Part shown: piece after piece, positions 1 through 10,633 of the stretch
Position numbering within the stretch: position 1 is the first letter of the stretch
Layout of the letters: every line of letters begins with the position of its first letter
Assembly (NCBI GenBank): GCA_001897755.1
Contig: MKUJ01000005.1
Span: forward strand, 47,526-111,525
Reading direction: 5' to 3'
DNA from: Afipia sp. 64-13
GTDB taxonomy: Bacteria > Pseudomonadota > Alphaproteobacteria > Rhizobiales > Xanthobacteraceae
Length of the DNA: 64,000 bases
Notes under the pieces: generated by a model
What the model was told of the DNA's origin: nothing
What the model saw: the letters and a program-made list of their open reading frames with translations, nothing else
Database searches by the model: none
Made by a program: the position numbers and the translations under genes

Positions 1-1158
1 ATCGAGCACGCCGAGGCCGGAGGAGAACCGCGCCGAGCGCGCCGTCGGCAACACGTGGTTGGAGCCGCCGACATAGTCGCCGATCGCTTCGGGCGTGTGA
101 CCGCCGATGAAGATCGCACCGGCATTGCGCACGCGGTCGGCCAGGCGCTCGGGATCGGCGGTCATAATCTCAAGATGCTCGGCGGCAATGGCGTCCGCCA
201 GCGGCAGCGCCTCCTCCATCGACTTCACCAGAATGATGGCGCCAAACTCATCCCATGACGCGCGGGCAATCTTCGCGCGCGACAAGGTGGCGAGCTGCGA
301 GGTCACCGCGCGCTCGACCTCGGCGGCAAGCGCCGCATCGTCGGTGATCAGGATCGACTGCGCGTTGGCGTCATGCTCGGCCTGCGCCAAGAGATCGGCG
401 GCAATCCAGTCGGCATTGGCGGTGCGGTCGGCCAGCACCAGCACTTCGGACGGGCCGGCGATCATGTCGATGCCGACCTTGCCGAACACGATGCGCTTGG
501 CCGCAGCCACATAGGCGTTGCCCGGGCCGACGATCTTGGCCACCGGCTTGATGGTTTCGGTGCCGTAGGCCAGCGCCGCGACAGCTTGTGCGCCTCCGAC
601 CCGGTAGATTTCGCTCACCCCGGCAAGCTTCGCCGCGGCCAGCACCAGCGGATTGAGCTTGCCATCCGGCGAGGGCACCACCATCACCACGCGCGCGACA
701 CCCGCAACGCGCGCCGGCACCGCATTCATCAGCACGGACGACGGATAGGCGGCCGAGCCGCCCGGCACGTAAAGGCCGGCCGCCTCGATCGCGGTCCAGC
801 GCGAGCCGAGTTCGACACCAAGCGTGTCGGTGAAGCGATCGTCCTTCGGCAACTGGCGGCGGTGAAAGCTCTCGATCCGTTCGCGGGCCAGCTCCAGCGC
901 CGCGATGGTTTCGCCGTCGCAGGCGGCGACCGCGGCATCGATCTCGGCCTCGCTCACCCGCAGACGGCTGCTGTCCAGCGACAGGCGGTCGAATTTCGCC
1001 GTTGCCTCGATCAGCGCCGCATCGCCCCGCGCCGCCACGTCGCCGACGATGGCGCGCACGGCGACATCGATATCGGCGGCGACCTCGCGCTTCGTCGCCA
1101 GAAAAACGTGAAAACGCTCGCGGAAATCGGCGCTGCTGTTATCGAGACGGATCGGCAT
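1..1158 (-). CDS. hisD: Histidinol dehydrogenase, 3' end cut by window edge
   Basis: HisD oxidises L-histidinol to L-histidine in two NAD-dependent steps, the last reactions of histidine synthesis, in the cytoplasm. The reading frame begins at an ATG whose complement lies at 1156-1158 (MPIRLDNSSADF) and runs off the left edge after 386 residues, against about 430 for the family. Visible hallmarks are the GPGNAYVAAAK and AGPSEVLVLAD glycine-rich segments, AQAEHDANAQ (zinc ligands Gln and His in the family), and AAEHLEI with the catalytic Glu-His pair. The last zinc ligands near the C-terminus lie outside the window. It follows the DUF2948 and murA genes on the same strand, an order I recall from Rhodopseudomonas and Bradyrhizobium. 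Identity is near certain. Confidence 0.96.
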   Translation of the reverse strand, partial: MPIRLDNSSADFRERFHVFLATKREVAADIDVAVRAIVGDVAARGDAALIEATAKFDRLSLDSSRLRVSEAEIDAAVAACDGETIAALELARERIESFHRRQLPKDDRFTDTLGVELGSRWTAIEAAGLYVPGGSAAYPSSVLMNAVPARVAGVARVVMVVPSPDGKLNPLVLAAAKLAGVSEIYRVGGAQAVAALAYGTETIKPVAKIVGPGNAYVAAAKRIVFGKVGIDMIAGPSEVLVLADRTANADWIAADLLAQAEHDANAQSILITDDAALAAEVERAVTSQLATLSRAKIARASWDEFGAIILVKSMEEALPLADAIAAEHLEIMTADPERLADRVRNAGAIFIGGHTPEAIGDYVGGSNHVLPTARSARFSSGLGVLD

Positions 1159-1274
1159 GGGTATCTTCCGGCGGACTGATCAGGAATGTGTCTACCGCGT
1201 CTCGATGGTGCGGCGCCAGACCATCGTCAAGGCCGCCCGGCCGAAAACGGGTTTGGCGTCCTTTGGGAGCGCTG

Positions 1275-1727
1275 TCAGGAGCCGGAATCGGCGGCCACAT
1301 CGCCGGTATCGAGGCCCGCCACGCCGAGCGTATCTTCGCCGAGGTCGGCCAGCTCGCATTCGATGCATTCGACATCCAGCCGCAGCGCCTCGCCGCCTGC
1401 GAACATCAACAGAACGCTGCCGCCCGGCTGCCGCCCCGGATGGAATTCGAGCCCAAGAAGTTCGAGCATGAGATCGCGCTGGTCCAGATCGAGATTGCGC
1501 GCCTTGCAGGCCAGCACCCGATCAAACCGCAGCGCCGAGACCAGCCGGTGGCTGCACGGCTTGCCCGACACCAGTTCGTCGCAGTCCGGCCGCCGCATGC
1601 CGATCACCAGACGCTTCTCGCCTTGCCGCCAGATGATGTCGGCGACGTGCACCGAAGCGTCCTGCACGTGAGCGGAAATCACCGCCAGATCGTCTTCATC
1701 AAGGGCTATCAGCTTGCGCATCGTCAT
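1275..1727 (-). CDS. DUF2948 family protein
   Basis: This 150-residue cytoplasmic protein (start MTMRKLIALDEDDLAVIS) matches the DUF2948 family, which alphaproteobacteria carry between murA and hisD. No signal peptide, membrane segment or catalytic motif is visible. It is acidic, and the middle holds a strand-rich segment around RRPDCDELVSGKPCSHRLVSALRF. The stop of murA lies 61 bases upstream of its start and hisD begins 116 bases after its stop, so the three genes could share a transcript. Function is unknown; the family call rests on recognition of the N-terminal and central segments and on context. Confidence 0.85.
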   Translation of the reverse strand: MTMRKLIALDEDDLAVISAHVQDASVHVADIIWRQGEKRLVIGMRRPDCDELVSGKPCSHRLVSALRFDRVLACKARNLDLDQRDLMLELLGLEFHPGRQPGGSVLLMFAGGEALRLDVECIECELADLGEDTLGVAGLDTGDVAADSGS

Positions 1728-1788
1728 GGGACCGATCCCCGATCAAGAGCCTTCCGGTCGCCGGAAGCTTTTGCCGCACCGCTCAACT

Positions 1789-3078
<1,290 letters not shown>

Positions 3079-3216
3079 GCCAAATCCGTGTTTGATGCGA
3101 GTGAGAGCAGTCTTAACTTTTTTCCGGCCCGAGGGAAACCATGCGCCGGAACGTCGACATCGACATTTAGTCAAATGAAATCAGAGCGATGAAGGTAAAG
3201 GGGAACTTCGACCTTC

Positions 3217-3411
3217 TCAGGAGGCATCCGATTCGGGATCGTGGTCGCCTGCGAGCCTGTGCGTCTCGAGAGCCGCATCGTCCTCCGGCGTGACGATGGC
3301 GCGCCCGGCGCGGCCCCGCGCCTGGGATTTCCGGCGCTTGATATTCTCGCGCAAGGCCGCGCGCAGCCGTTCCTGACGGGCACGCTCGTGATCGTTCGGT
3401 TGATGACTCAT
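3217..3411 (-). CDS. Small conserved hypothetical protein, 64 aa
   Basis: A short highly charged protein beginning MSHQPNDHERARQERL (ATG complement at 3409-3411). The N-terminal half is a basic helix-rich stretch (RLRAALRENIKRRKSQARGR) and the C-terminal half is acidic (PEDDAALE...DHDPESDAS). It resembles the small 'murA-adjacent' proteins of Nitrobacteraceae genomes, but I know no function. The gap to the murA start is 138 bases. The frame extends upstream to 3483, but that extension is arginine-rich shadow sequence. No signal peptide or membrane segment is present. Confidence 0.6.
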   Translation of the reverse strand: MSHQPNDHERARQERLRAALRENIKRRKSQARGRAGRAIVTPEDDAALETHRLAGDHDPESDAS

Positions 3412-3684
3412 TCGTGTTGCGACTGTTGCGCCTGTTGGTGATCGCCTTCGATATCGCCATCGGCCGCGGCCGTAAACCCGCACCAGACCCTGCAGTTTAG
3501 GGATTTATCCTGCAACTGCCTGATATTCCTGAAATACGGCCATATCCGGGGTGCATTTTTTCTCTGCCGCGCTTGCGCGACGGGGAGCGTTATGGCAAGG
3601 ATCGCGCGCCTTTCGGGGCTTTTGGGCCGATTCCATCCAGGCGGCCGAAGTCTGCTATAGACTGGCGTTTCAAATCTGGCGTTC

Positions 3685-3759
3685 GCTGCCGTAGCTCAGT
3701 GGTAGAGCACTCCATTGGTAATGGAGAGGTCGACAGTTCAATCCTGTCTGGCAGCACCA
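3685..3759 (+). tRNA. tRNA-Thr (anticodon GGT)
   Basis: A full cloverleaf can be read. The acceptor GCTGCCG pairs with TGGCAGC, with one G-U type pair at the base. The D arm is GTAGCTCAGTGGTAGAGC, the anticodon stem CTCCA/TGGAG encloses the loop TTGGTAA (anticodon GGT), and the T arm contains GTTCAATCC. The 3' CCA is encoded. A TATAGA element at 3656-3661 could be its -10 box. bioB begins 30 bases after the CCA with no terminator between. Confidence 0.95.
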
Positions 3760-3789
3760 GCCAAATTTCGGTCGAATGCAGGAACTCTC

Positions 3790-4806
3790 ATGACGATTTC
3801 CACCAAGCCCGCGGACCTCCACGTCGCAACGCCGCGTCATGACTGGACCCGCGACGAGGCGCAGGCGCTCTACGATCTGCCGTTCGCCGATCTGATGTTC
3901 TGGGCGCAGACCATCCACCGCGCCAATTTCGATCCCAATCACGTCGAGACCGCGAGCCTGCTCAGCATCAAGACCGGCGGCTGCCCGGAGGATTGCGGCT
4001 ACTGCTCGCAGAGCGCGCATTACAAGACCGACGTCAAGGCAACCAAGTTGATGGACCACGACACCGTGGTCGAAGCCGCCCGCCGCGCCAAGCAATCCGG
4101 CGCCGGGCGCTTCTGCATGGCGGCGGCCTGGCGCAATCCGAAGGACAAGGATCTCGACCGGGTGTGCGACATGGTCAGCGCCGTCAAGGAGCTCGGCCTT
4201 GAGACCTGCGCGACGCTCGGCATGCTGACCGAAGAGCAGGCGACGCGGCTGCGCGAAGCCGGTCTCGATTTCTACAACCACAACGTCGACACCTCGCCGG
4301 AATTCTACGGCCACATCATCACCACGCGCACGATGCAGGATCGCATCGAGACGCTGGCGCATGCCCGCAAGTCCGGGCTGAAAGTGTGCTGCGGCGGCAT
4401 CGTCGGCATGGGCGAGCAGGTCGAGGACCGCCTCGGCATGCTGATGCTGCTGGCGAATCTCGAACAGCATCCTGAGAGCGTGCCGATCAATCTGTGGAAC
4501 GAGGTCAAGGGCGTGCCGGTCAACGCCACCGCCGACCAGCCGGATCCGATCGAGCTGGTACGCATGATCGCGGTCGCGCGCATCATGATGCCGAAAAGCG
4601 TGGTGCGGCTGTCGGCCGGCCGGCAATACATGACCGATGAAATGCAGGCTCTGTGTTTTCTCGCCGGGGCCAATTCGATCTTCATCGGCGACGTCCTGCT
4701 CACCACCAAAAACCCGCAAACCCGCAAGGATGCGGACCTGCTCGATCGCCTCGGCATGACCTCCAAGCTCGACGGCACACGCGAGAACGAACTTCCCGCC
4801 GCTTGA
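3790..4806 (+). CDS. bioB: Biotin synthase
   Basis: BioB is a radical-SAM enzyme that inserts sulfur into dethiobiotin to make biotin. The 338-residue product carries the radical-SAM cysteines as Cys65, Cys69 and Cys72 in [13 protein letters not shown], followed by family segments [12 protein letters not shown] and [14 protein letters not shown]. The start ATG at 3790 has an AGGAA ribosome-binding site seven bases upstream; an in-frame extension to 3715 would run back into tRNA-Thr and is rejected. No other bio genes adjoin it, so the rest of the pathway must be elsewhere. Its TGA stop (4804-4806) lies inside the FixK-type box serving the next gene. Confidence 0.97.
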   Translation: MTISTKPADLHVATPRHDWTRDEAQALYDLPFADLMFWAQTIHRANFDPNHVETASLLSIKTGGCPEDCGYCSQSAHYKTDVKATKLMDHDTVVEAARRAKQSGAGRFCMAAAWRNPKDKDLDRVCDMVSAVKELGLETCATLGMLTEEQATRLREAGLDFYNHNVDTSPEFYGHIITTRTMQDRIETLAHARKSGLKVCCGGIVGMGEQVEDRLGMLMLLANLEQHPESVPINLWNEVKGVPVNATADQPDPIELVRMIAVARIMMPKSVVRLSAGRQYMTDEMQALCFLAGANSIFIGDVLLTTKNPQTRKDADLLDRLGMTSKLDGTRENELPAA

Positions 4807-4816
4807 TCTGGATCAA
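4803..4816 (+). promoter_or_regulatory. FixK/FNR-type box upstream of hemA
   Basis: TTGATCTGGATCAA is a perfect match to the TTGAT-N4-ATCAA consensus of FNR/FixK-family activators. It overlaps the bioB stop codon and lies 165 bases ahead of hemA. Low-oxygen control of hemA by FixK or its relatives is known in this bacterial group, so the box most likely serves hemA. Confidence 0.85.
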
Positions 4817-4980
4817 GACCAATAAGCAACTTCCCTGTGCAGATGACCCCTGCGTTTCACGCCGGAACGAGGATCATTTGCTCCTCGACAGCCATGCTGG
4901 AAACGCTCTAAAAAGGCTTCGTTGGGGAAAAGCAGTGCTGATCGTCAGCCCTGTTTCGGGCTCCCGCCCAGGGTTTTGTG

Positions 4981-6207
4981 ATGGATTACAATAACTTCTA
5001 CGACACGGCGTTGAACCGCCTGCACGACGAGCGGCGCTATCGCGTGTTTGCCGATCTGGAACGGATCGCCGGCCGGTTCCCTTATGCGCTTTGGCATACG
5101 CCGAAGGGACAGCGCCAGGTCGTGATGTGGTGCTCCAACGATTATCTCGGCATGGGCCAGCACCCGAAGGTGATCGGCGCCATGGTGGAAGCCGCAACCC
5201 GCGTCGGCACCGGCGCCGGCGGCACCCGCAACATCGCGGGCAACAACCACGCGCTGATCCAGCTCGAGCATGAACTCGCCGATCTGCACGGCAAGGAAGC
5301 CGCCCTGGTCTTCACCTCCGGCTATGTCTCGAACCAGACCGGTATTTCGACCCTCGCCAAGCTGATCCCGAACTGCCTGATCCTGTCCGACGCGCTCAAC
5401 CACAATTCGATGATCGAAGGCATCCGGCAATCGGGCTGCGAGCGCATCGTGTTCCGGCACAATGACGTCGCGCATCTCGAGGAGTTGCTGCGCGCGCATA
5501 CCGGCCGTCCGATCCTCATCGTTTGCGAGAGCCTGTATTCGATGGACGGCGATATCGCGCCGCTGGCGAAGTTCTGCGATCTCGCCGAGCGCTATGGCGC
5601 GATGACCTATGTCGATGAAGTCCATGCGGTCGGCATGTATGGCGCACGCGGCGCGGGCATTGCCGAGCGCGATGGCGTCATGCATCGCATCGATATTCTG
5701 GAAGGCACGCTCGGCAAGGCGTTCGGCTGCCTCGGTGGCTACATCACCGGCAAGACCAACGTGATCGACGCCGTGCGCTCGCACGCGCCGGGCTTCATTT
5801 TCACCACCGCTCTGCCGCCGGCGGTCTGTTCCGCGGCAACAGCCGCGATCCGCCACCTCAAGACCTCAAGCTGGGAGCGCGATCGCCAGCAGGATCGCGC
5901 CGCGCGGGTCAAATCGATCCTGATCGCCGCCGGCGTGCCGGTGATGTCGAGCGACACCCATATCGTGCCGGTGTTCGTCGGCAATCCCGAACTGTGCAAG
6001 CAGGCATCGGACATGCTGCTCGAAGAGCACGGCATCTACATCCAGCCGATCAACTATCCGACGGTGCCGAAAGGCACCGAGCGCCTGCGCATCACGCCTT
6101 CGCCGTATCACGACGACGCCCTGATCGACGAACTCGCCGACGCCATGCTGCAGGTCTGGGATCGACTCGGCCTGCCGCTGCACGAAAAATCGCTCGCGGC
6201 CGAATAA
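4981..6207 (+). CDS. hemA: 5-aminolevulinate synthase
   Basis: HemA condenses glycine and succinyl-CoA to 5-aminolevulinate using PLP, the entry step of haem (and, in phototrophs, bacteriochlorophyll) synthesis by the Shemin pathway of alphaproteobacteria. The product is 408 residues. The PLP lysine is Lys246 in [22 protein letters not shown] and [12 protein letters not shown] are also diagnostic. The ATG at 4981 ([11 protein letters not shown]) is the family's usual start; a GTG directly before it is in frame but adds one residue. A perfect FixK/FNR box lies upstream and a stem-loop terminator overlaps the gene's end, so it is probably a single-gene unit induced at low oxygen. Confidence 0.97.
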   Translation: MDYNNFYDTALNRLHDERRYRVFADLERIAGRFPYALWHTPKGQRQVVMWCSNDYLGMGQHPKVIGAMVEAATRVGTGAGGTRNIAGNNHALIQLEHELADLHGKEAALVFTSGYVSNQTGISTLAKLIPNCLILSDALNHNSMIEGIRQSGCERIVFRHNDVAHLEELLRAHTGRPILIVCESLYSMDGDIAPLAKFCDLAERYGAMTYVDEVHAVGMYGARGAGIAERDGVMHRIDILEGTLGKAFGCLGGYITGKTNVIDAVRSHAPGFIFTTALPPAVCSAATAAIRHLKTSSWERDRQQDRAARVKSILIAAGVPVMSSDTHIVPVFVGNPELCKQASDMLLEEHGIYIQPINYPTVPKGTERLRITPSPYHDDALIDELADAMLQVWDRLGLPLHEKSLAAE

Positions 6208-6220
6208 CGCGAGCGATTTT
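6186..6220. terminator. Stem-loop terminator overlapping hemA end
   Basis: A perfect 12-base stem, AAAATCGCTCGC (6186-6197) pairing with GCGAGCGATTTT (6209-6220), has the hemA stop codon in its loop. It has T/A tails on both sides, so it can serve hemA and the convergent regulator ending at 6240. Confidence 0.75.
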
Positions 6221-6239
6221 CAAACGGGGCCGACGAACC

Positions 6240-6890
6240 TTAGACCGCGCGCATGCGCGTCCGCGTCCCGTTCTGCGCCAACACGATACGCATCAGGTCC
6301 GCGGCATTCCGGGCGCCGAGCTTGTCCATGATCCGCGCCCGATGCACCTCGATGGTGCGCGGACTGATGCCAAGCCGCCGGCCGGCCTCCTTGTTCGACG
6401 CACCGCCCGCCACCTGCCCCAACACTTCGCGCTCCCGGCTGGTCAGAAGATGGCATCCGGGGAAGTCGGACAGCCCGTAAAGGCTGGCCGCACTGGCCCG
6501 GCGATAGGCCGCCACCGCTTCATGCACCCGTTCCAGGATGGCGGAGGCGGCAAACGGTTTTTCCAGGAAATCCAGCGCGCCACGCTTCATCGCCGCCACC
6601 GCCGTCGCGATATCCGATTGACCCGACATCACGATAATCGGCGCGGTGAATTTCAGGTCGGACAGATCCTTCAACACGTCCAGCCCGGAGCGGCCGGGCA
6701 GATGCAGGTCGAGGATCACGCAAGCGGGGCTGAAAACCCGCACTGCCGTCAGGAAAGCGCCGTCTTCACTGAAGCTTTGGGTTGAAAATCCCTCGATCCG
6801 GAGCAGCAAGCTCAGGGTCTCGCGGACCGCCTGATCATCGTCCACGATGAAAACCAGGGCATCCTGGGGGAAGGCAAGCGTTTGGCCCAA
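6240..6890 (-). CDS. FixJ/NarL-type two-component response regulator
   Basis: A 216-residue DNA-binding response regulator. The receiver domain (about residues 10-125) has the acidic pocket VDDD near 17-19, the phosphorylatable Asp61 in CVILDLHLPG, and Lys111 in FLEKPF. A LuxR-type helix-turn-helix (about 149-208) contains LTSREREVLGQVAGG and GISPRTIEVHRARIMDKL. The start is a TTG with an AGGAGG ribosome-binding site five bases upstream. It is most like the FixJ subfamily. No partner kinase is fused, but the hybrid kinase gene starts 188 bases away in the opposite direction, so the two may share control. Target genes are unknown. Confidence 0.88.
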   Translation of the reverse strand: MGQTLAFPQDALVFIVDDDQAVRETLSLLLRIEGFSTQSFSEDGAFLTAVRVFSPACVILDLHLPGRSGLDVLKDLSDLKFTAPIIVMSGQSDIATAVAAMKRGALDFLEKPFAASAILERVHEAVAAYRRASAASLYGLSDFPGCHLLTSREREVLGQVAGGASNKEAGRRLGISPRTIEVHRARIMDKLGARNAADLMRIVLAQNGTRTRMRAV

Positions 6891-6958
6891 CTGATCCTCC
6901 TAAGAGATGCAGATTGAGTACAACACAACTAATGCGTGTATAAGCTGATTCGCAGAGG

Positions 6959-6972
6959 TTGACAAATATCAA
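6959..6972. promoter_or_regulatory. Possible FixK/FNR-like box
   Basis: TTGACAAATATCAA has the FNR/FixK arrangement with one half site as TTGAC and the other as a perfect ATCAA. It lies in the divergent gap between the FixJ-type regulator and the hybrid kinase, about 70 bases from the first and 107 from the second. The match is good but single sites of this kind also arise by chance. Confidence 0.45.
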
Positions 6973-7078
6973 GCCAAACCGGCGATTTCCTCCGCTTTGA
7001 AAAAGCCTTTAGATAAAGCCGCGCGAGACCAGAACGCGACGACGGAACGGCGCCGGACCGCGCCAGGAGCGAAAGGCG

Positions 7079-10000
7079 ATGCTGCAAAACGGAAGCGTGA
7101 TCGCCGCCGCATTCGGCTACATCGGACTGCTTTTCGTCATCGCGTTTTACGGAGACCGCCTGACGCCGACACAACGCGCGCGCGTCGGCATCATGATCTA
7201 TCCGCTGTCGCTCGCGATCTATTGCACCTCATGGACGTTTTTCGGCTCGGTCGGCTTCGCCACCCGCACCGGCATCGAGTTTCTCGCGATCTATCTCGGC
7301 CCCATTCTGTTGATCGCGTTCTGCAAACCGCTGACCATGCGCGTCATCGGTCTGGCGAAATCGCAGAACATCACCTCGATCGCGGACTTTGTCGCCTCGC
7401 GCTACGGCAAGAGTCAGGCGGTGGCGGCCACCGCCGCGATCATCGCCATCATCGGCTCGGTGCCCTACATCGCCTTGCAGCTCAAGGCGGTCGCCTCATC
7501 GCTGGAAACCATCCTCAATACCGATCAGGACATCTCACGACTTCCCTTCGTCGGCGACATCGCCCTGCTCGTCACCATCGCGCTCGCCGTGTTTGCGGTG
7601 CTGTTCGGCACCCGCCACACCGACGCCACCGAGCACCAGCACGGCCTGATGCTCGCAGTCGCCACCGAATCCATCGTCAAGCTGGTCGCCTTCATCGTCG
7701 CAGGCGTGTTCGTCACCTTCGTGATGTTCGGACCGAGCGATCTGCTCTCCCGCGCCATGAAGACTCCCGAGGCGATGCGCGCGCTCGATTCCACATTCTC
7801 GACCGGCAATTTCATGGCGATGACGCTGCTGTCGTTCTTCGCGACATTGCTGTTGCCGCGCCAATTCCACGTCAGCGTGGTGGAGAACTCCAACGAAGCG
7901 GAGGTGTCGCGCGCGCGCTGGCTATTTCCGCTCTATCTCATCGCGATCAACCTGTTCGTCATCCCGATCGCCCTCGCCGGCCTCGTCACCTTTCCGTTCG
8001 GCGTCGTCGACAGCGACATGTACGTGCTGGCGCTGCCGCTCGAAGCCGGCTCGCCGCTGGTCGGCATGATCGTTTTCATCGGCGGACTGTCGGCGGCCAC
8101 CGCGATGGTGATCGTCGAATGCGTGGCGCTCGCCATCATGGTCTCCAACGACATCGTGGTGCCGCTGGTGCTACAGCGCGGCTCGCCCCAGACCGCGCGC
8201 AAGGATTTCGGCCGTTTCCTGCTCAAGGTGCGGCGGTTCGCGATCCTCAGCATCATGGTGATGGCGTATCTGTACTATCACGCGCTGGGAAAGACCCACC
8301 TCGTCGCCATCGGCCTGCTCTCCTTCGCTGCCATCGCCCAGCTTGCGCCGTCGTTCTTCGGCGGCCTGATATGGCGCCGCGCCACAGCGCGCGGCGCGAT
8401 GGGCGGCATGCTGGTCGGCTTCGCGGTGTGGGCCTACACCCTGTTCCTGCCGAGCTTTGCCGATATCGATCCGCTCGGCACCGCCTGGCTGCAGAACGGC
8501 CTGTTCGGCATTGCCGCGCTGCGGCCGCAGAACCTGTTCGGCAGTCAGGTCGCGCCGCTGATCCATGGCGTGGTCTGGAGCCTGTCGCTCAATCTGCTGA
8601 CCTACGTCGCACTCTCGCTGTGGCGCCAGCCGACCTCGATCGAACGGCTGCAAGCCGACGTCTTCGTGCCAAGCGAATTCGCGCCGATCGCGCCCGGCTT
8701 CCGGCGCTGGCGCACCACGGTCACCGTGCAGGACCTGCTCAGCACCGTCGCACAATATCTCGGGCCGGAGCGCGCCACGCAGGCCTTCGAGGAATTTGCG
8801 CAAGCCAACCGCATCAGGCTCGACCGCAACGCATCGGCGGACTTCCAGTTGCTCAGCCATGGCGAGCACCTGATCGCCTCCTCGATCGGCGCCGCATCGT
8901 CGCGCCTGGTGATGTCGCTCCTGCTGCGCAAGCGCGCGGTGTCGGCAAAAGCGGCGCTGAAACTGCTCGACGACGCCCACGCCGCGCTGCATTTCAACCG
9001 CGAGATTCTGCAAAGCGCGCTCGACCACGTGCGGCAGGGCATCGCCGTGTTCAATCCCGAACTGCAACTGATCTGCTCGAACCGGCAGTTCGGCGAGATG
9101 CTCGACCTGCCCGCGCATGTGGTTCAGATCGGCATTCCTCTGATCGAGATTCTCGAATTCATCGGCAACGAATCCGACCCGCCCAACCAGCGGCGCCTGC
9201 AGCAGCGGCTCGCCGCCTACACCACCGAGGGCGAGCCGTTCCTCGAACGGCTGACCGCGCGCAACATGGTGGTCGAGGTCAGGCCCAACGCCATGCCGGG
9301 CGGCGGCCTCGTCATCACCTTCTCCGACATCACGCCGAGCTTCGAGGCGGCCGAAGCGCTGGAGCGCGCCAACGCCACGCTGGAAAAGCGCGTGCGCGAA
9401 CGCACCGAGGAATTGACACGCCTCAACAGCGAACTGGCGCAAGCCAAGATGACGGCGGAAGACGCCAACATTTCCAAGACGCGCTTCCTCGCCGCCGCGA
9501 GCCACGACATCCTGCAGCCGCTCAACGCGGCGCGGCTCTATGTCACCAGTCTGGTGGAGCGGCAGGCCGGCGGCGAAACCGCGCGCCTCGTCGACAACAT
9601 CGACGACTCGCTCGAGGCGATCGAGGAAATCCTGGGCGCTCTGCTCGATATTTCCCGTCTCGATGCCGGCGCGATGACACCCTCGATTTCAAGCTTCCGC
9701 ATGAACGACCTGATGCGCTCGCTGCAGGTCGAATTTGCCCCGATCGCGCGCGAGAAAAAGCTCGAACTCACCTTCGTGCCGTGCGGCGGCGCGGTGAAGT
9801 CCGACCGCGTGCTGCTGCGGCGGCTGCTGCAGAACCTGATTTCCAACGCCATCAAATACACCCCGCAAGGCAAGGTGCTGGTCGGCTGCCGGCAGCGCGG
9901 CGATGCATTGCAGATCAGCATTCTCGATACCGGCCTTGGCATCCCGCTGCACAAGCGCGGCGAGATCTTCAAGGAATTCCACCGGCTCGATCAGGGCGCC

Positions 10001-10597
10001 AGGATCGCGCGCGGCCTTGGTCTCGGGCTGTCGATCGTCGAACGCATCGCGCGGGTCCTCGATCATCGCATCGCCATCGACGCCAATCGCAGCGGCGGCT
10101 CGCATTTCTCGCTGCTCGTGCCGATGTCCAAAAACATCACGTCTCCCGCCGTGGTGGCGGCGAGTCCCGGCGTGTCCGCGCAAATGCCGATGAGCGGCAC
10201 CACCATCGTCTGCATCGAGAACGATCCGGCCATTCTCGACGGCATGAAGACGCTGCTGATCGGATGGGACGCTCATGTGATCGCGGCGCTGGAGCCCGCG
10301 GTGGCGGTCGAGGCGATCTCAGCCTCGAACGAGCGCATCACGGGCCTTCTGGTCGACTATCATCTCGACCGCGGCAACGGCATCGGCGCCATCCGCGACA
10401 TCCGCCAGCGGTTCGGACCGAATATTCCGGCGATCCTGATCACCGCGGACCGCAGCCCCCATGTCCGGGAGGCGGCGCGCGCCTACGGCATCATCGTCCT
10501 GAACAAGCCGGTGAAACCGGCGACCCTGCGCGCGCTGCTCAGCCAATGGCGCGCCCAGCAGGAAGCCTTGGAGCGGCGCGAACAGGCTCCGGCCTGA
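7079..10597 (+). CDS. Transporter-like hybrid sensor histidine kinase (CrbS/CbrA family)
   Basis: A 1172-residue membrane sensor. Residues about 1-500 form a sodium:solute symporter-like domain with a dozen or so membrane segments (FGYIGLLFVIAFYGD, SLAIYCTSWTFFGSVGFATR, VGGMLVGFAVW-like). A linker resembling the STAC region follows (about 520-640), then a PAS-like domain (about 645-760), a coiled coil (LEKRVRERTEELTRL), a HisKA domain with His809 in ASHDILQPLNAAR, an HATPase (GRGLGLGLSIVERI-type G box, NLISNAIKYTP), and a receiver domain with Asp1093 in GLLVDYHLD. This architecture matches CrbS/MxtR kinases, which control acetate use with a NarL-type partner. The adjacent convergent regulator fits that partner. 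The actual signal is inferred, not shown. Confidence 0.9.
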   Translation: MLQNGSVIAAAFGYIGLLFVIAFYGDRLTPTQRARVGIMIYPLSLAIYCTSWTFFGSVGFATRTGIEFLAIYLGPILLIAFCKPLTMRVIGLAKSQNITSIADFVASRYGKSQAVAATAAIIAIIGSVPYIALQLKAVASSLETILNTDQDISRLPFVGDIALLVTIALAVFAVLFGTRHTDATEHQHGLMLAVATESIVKLVAFIVAGVFVTFVMFGPSDLLSRAMKTPEAMRALDSTFSTGNFMAMTLLSFFATLLLPRQFHVSVVENSNEAEVSRARWLFPLYLIAINLFVIPIALAGLVTFPFGVVDSDMYVLALPLEAGSPLVGMIVFIGGLSAATAMVIVECVALAIMVSNDIVVPLVLQRGSPQTARKDFGRFLLKVRRFAILSIMVMAYLYYHALGKTHLVAIGLLSFAAIAQLAPSFFGGLIWRRATARGAMGGMLVGFAVWAYTLFLPSFADIDPLGTAWLQNGLFGIAALRPQNLFGSQVAPLIHGVVWSLSLNLLTYVALSLWRQPTSIERLQADVFVPSEFAPIAPGFRRWRTTVTVQDLLSTVAQYLGPERATQAFEEFAQANRIRLDRNASADFQLLSHGEHLIASSIGAASSRLVMSLLLRKRAVSAKAALKLLDDAHAALHFNREILQSALDHVRQGIAVFNPELQLICSNRQFGEMLDLPAHVVQIGIPLIEILEFIGNESDPPNQRRLQQRLAAYTTEGEPFLERLTARNMVVEVRPNAMPGGGLVITFSDITPSFEAAEALERANATLEKRVRERTEELTRLNSELAQAKMTAEDANISKTRFLAAASHDILQPLNAARLYVTSLVERQAGGETARLVDNIDDSLEAIEEILGALLDISRLDAGAMTPSISSFRMNDLMRSLQVEFAPIAREKKLELTFVPCGGAVKSDRVLLRRLLQNLISNAIKYTPQGKVLVGCRQRGDALQISILDTGLGIPLHKRGEIFKEFHRLDQGARIARGLGLGLSIVERIARVLDHRIAIDANRSGGSHFSLLVPMSKNITSPAVVAASPGVSAQMPMSGTTIVCIENDPAILDGMKTLLIGWDAHVIAALEPAVAVEAISASNERITGLLVDYHLDRGNGIGAIRDIRQRFGPNIPAILITADRSPHVREAARAYGIIVLNKPVKPATLRALLSQWRAQQEALERREQAPA

Positions 10598-10633
10598 AGA
10601 ACTTCGGGCCTCAAGAATCCGAAACCGACACCC

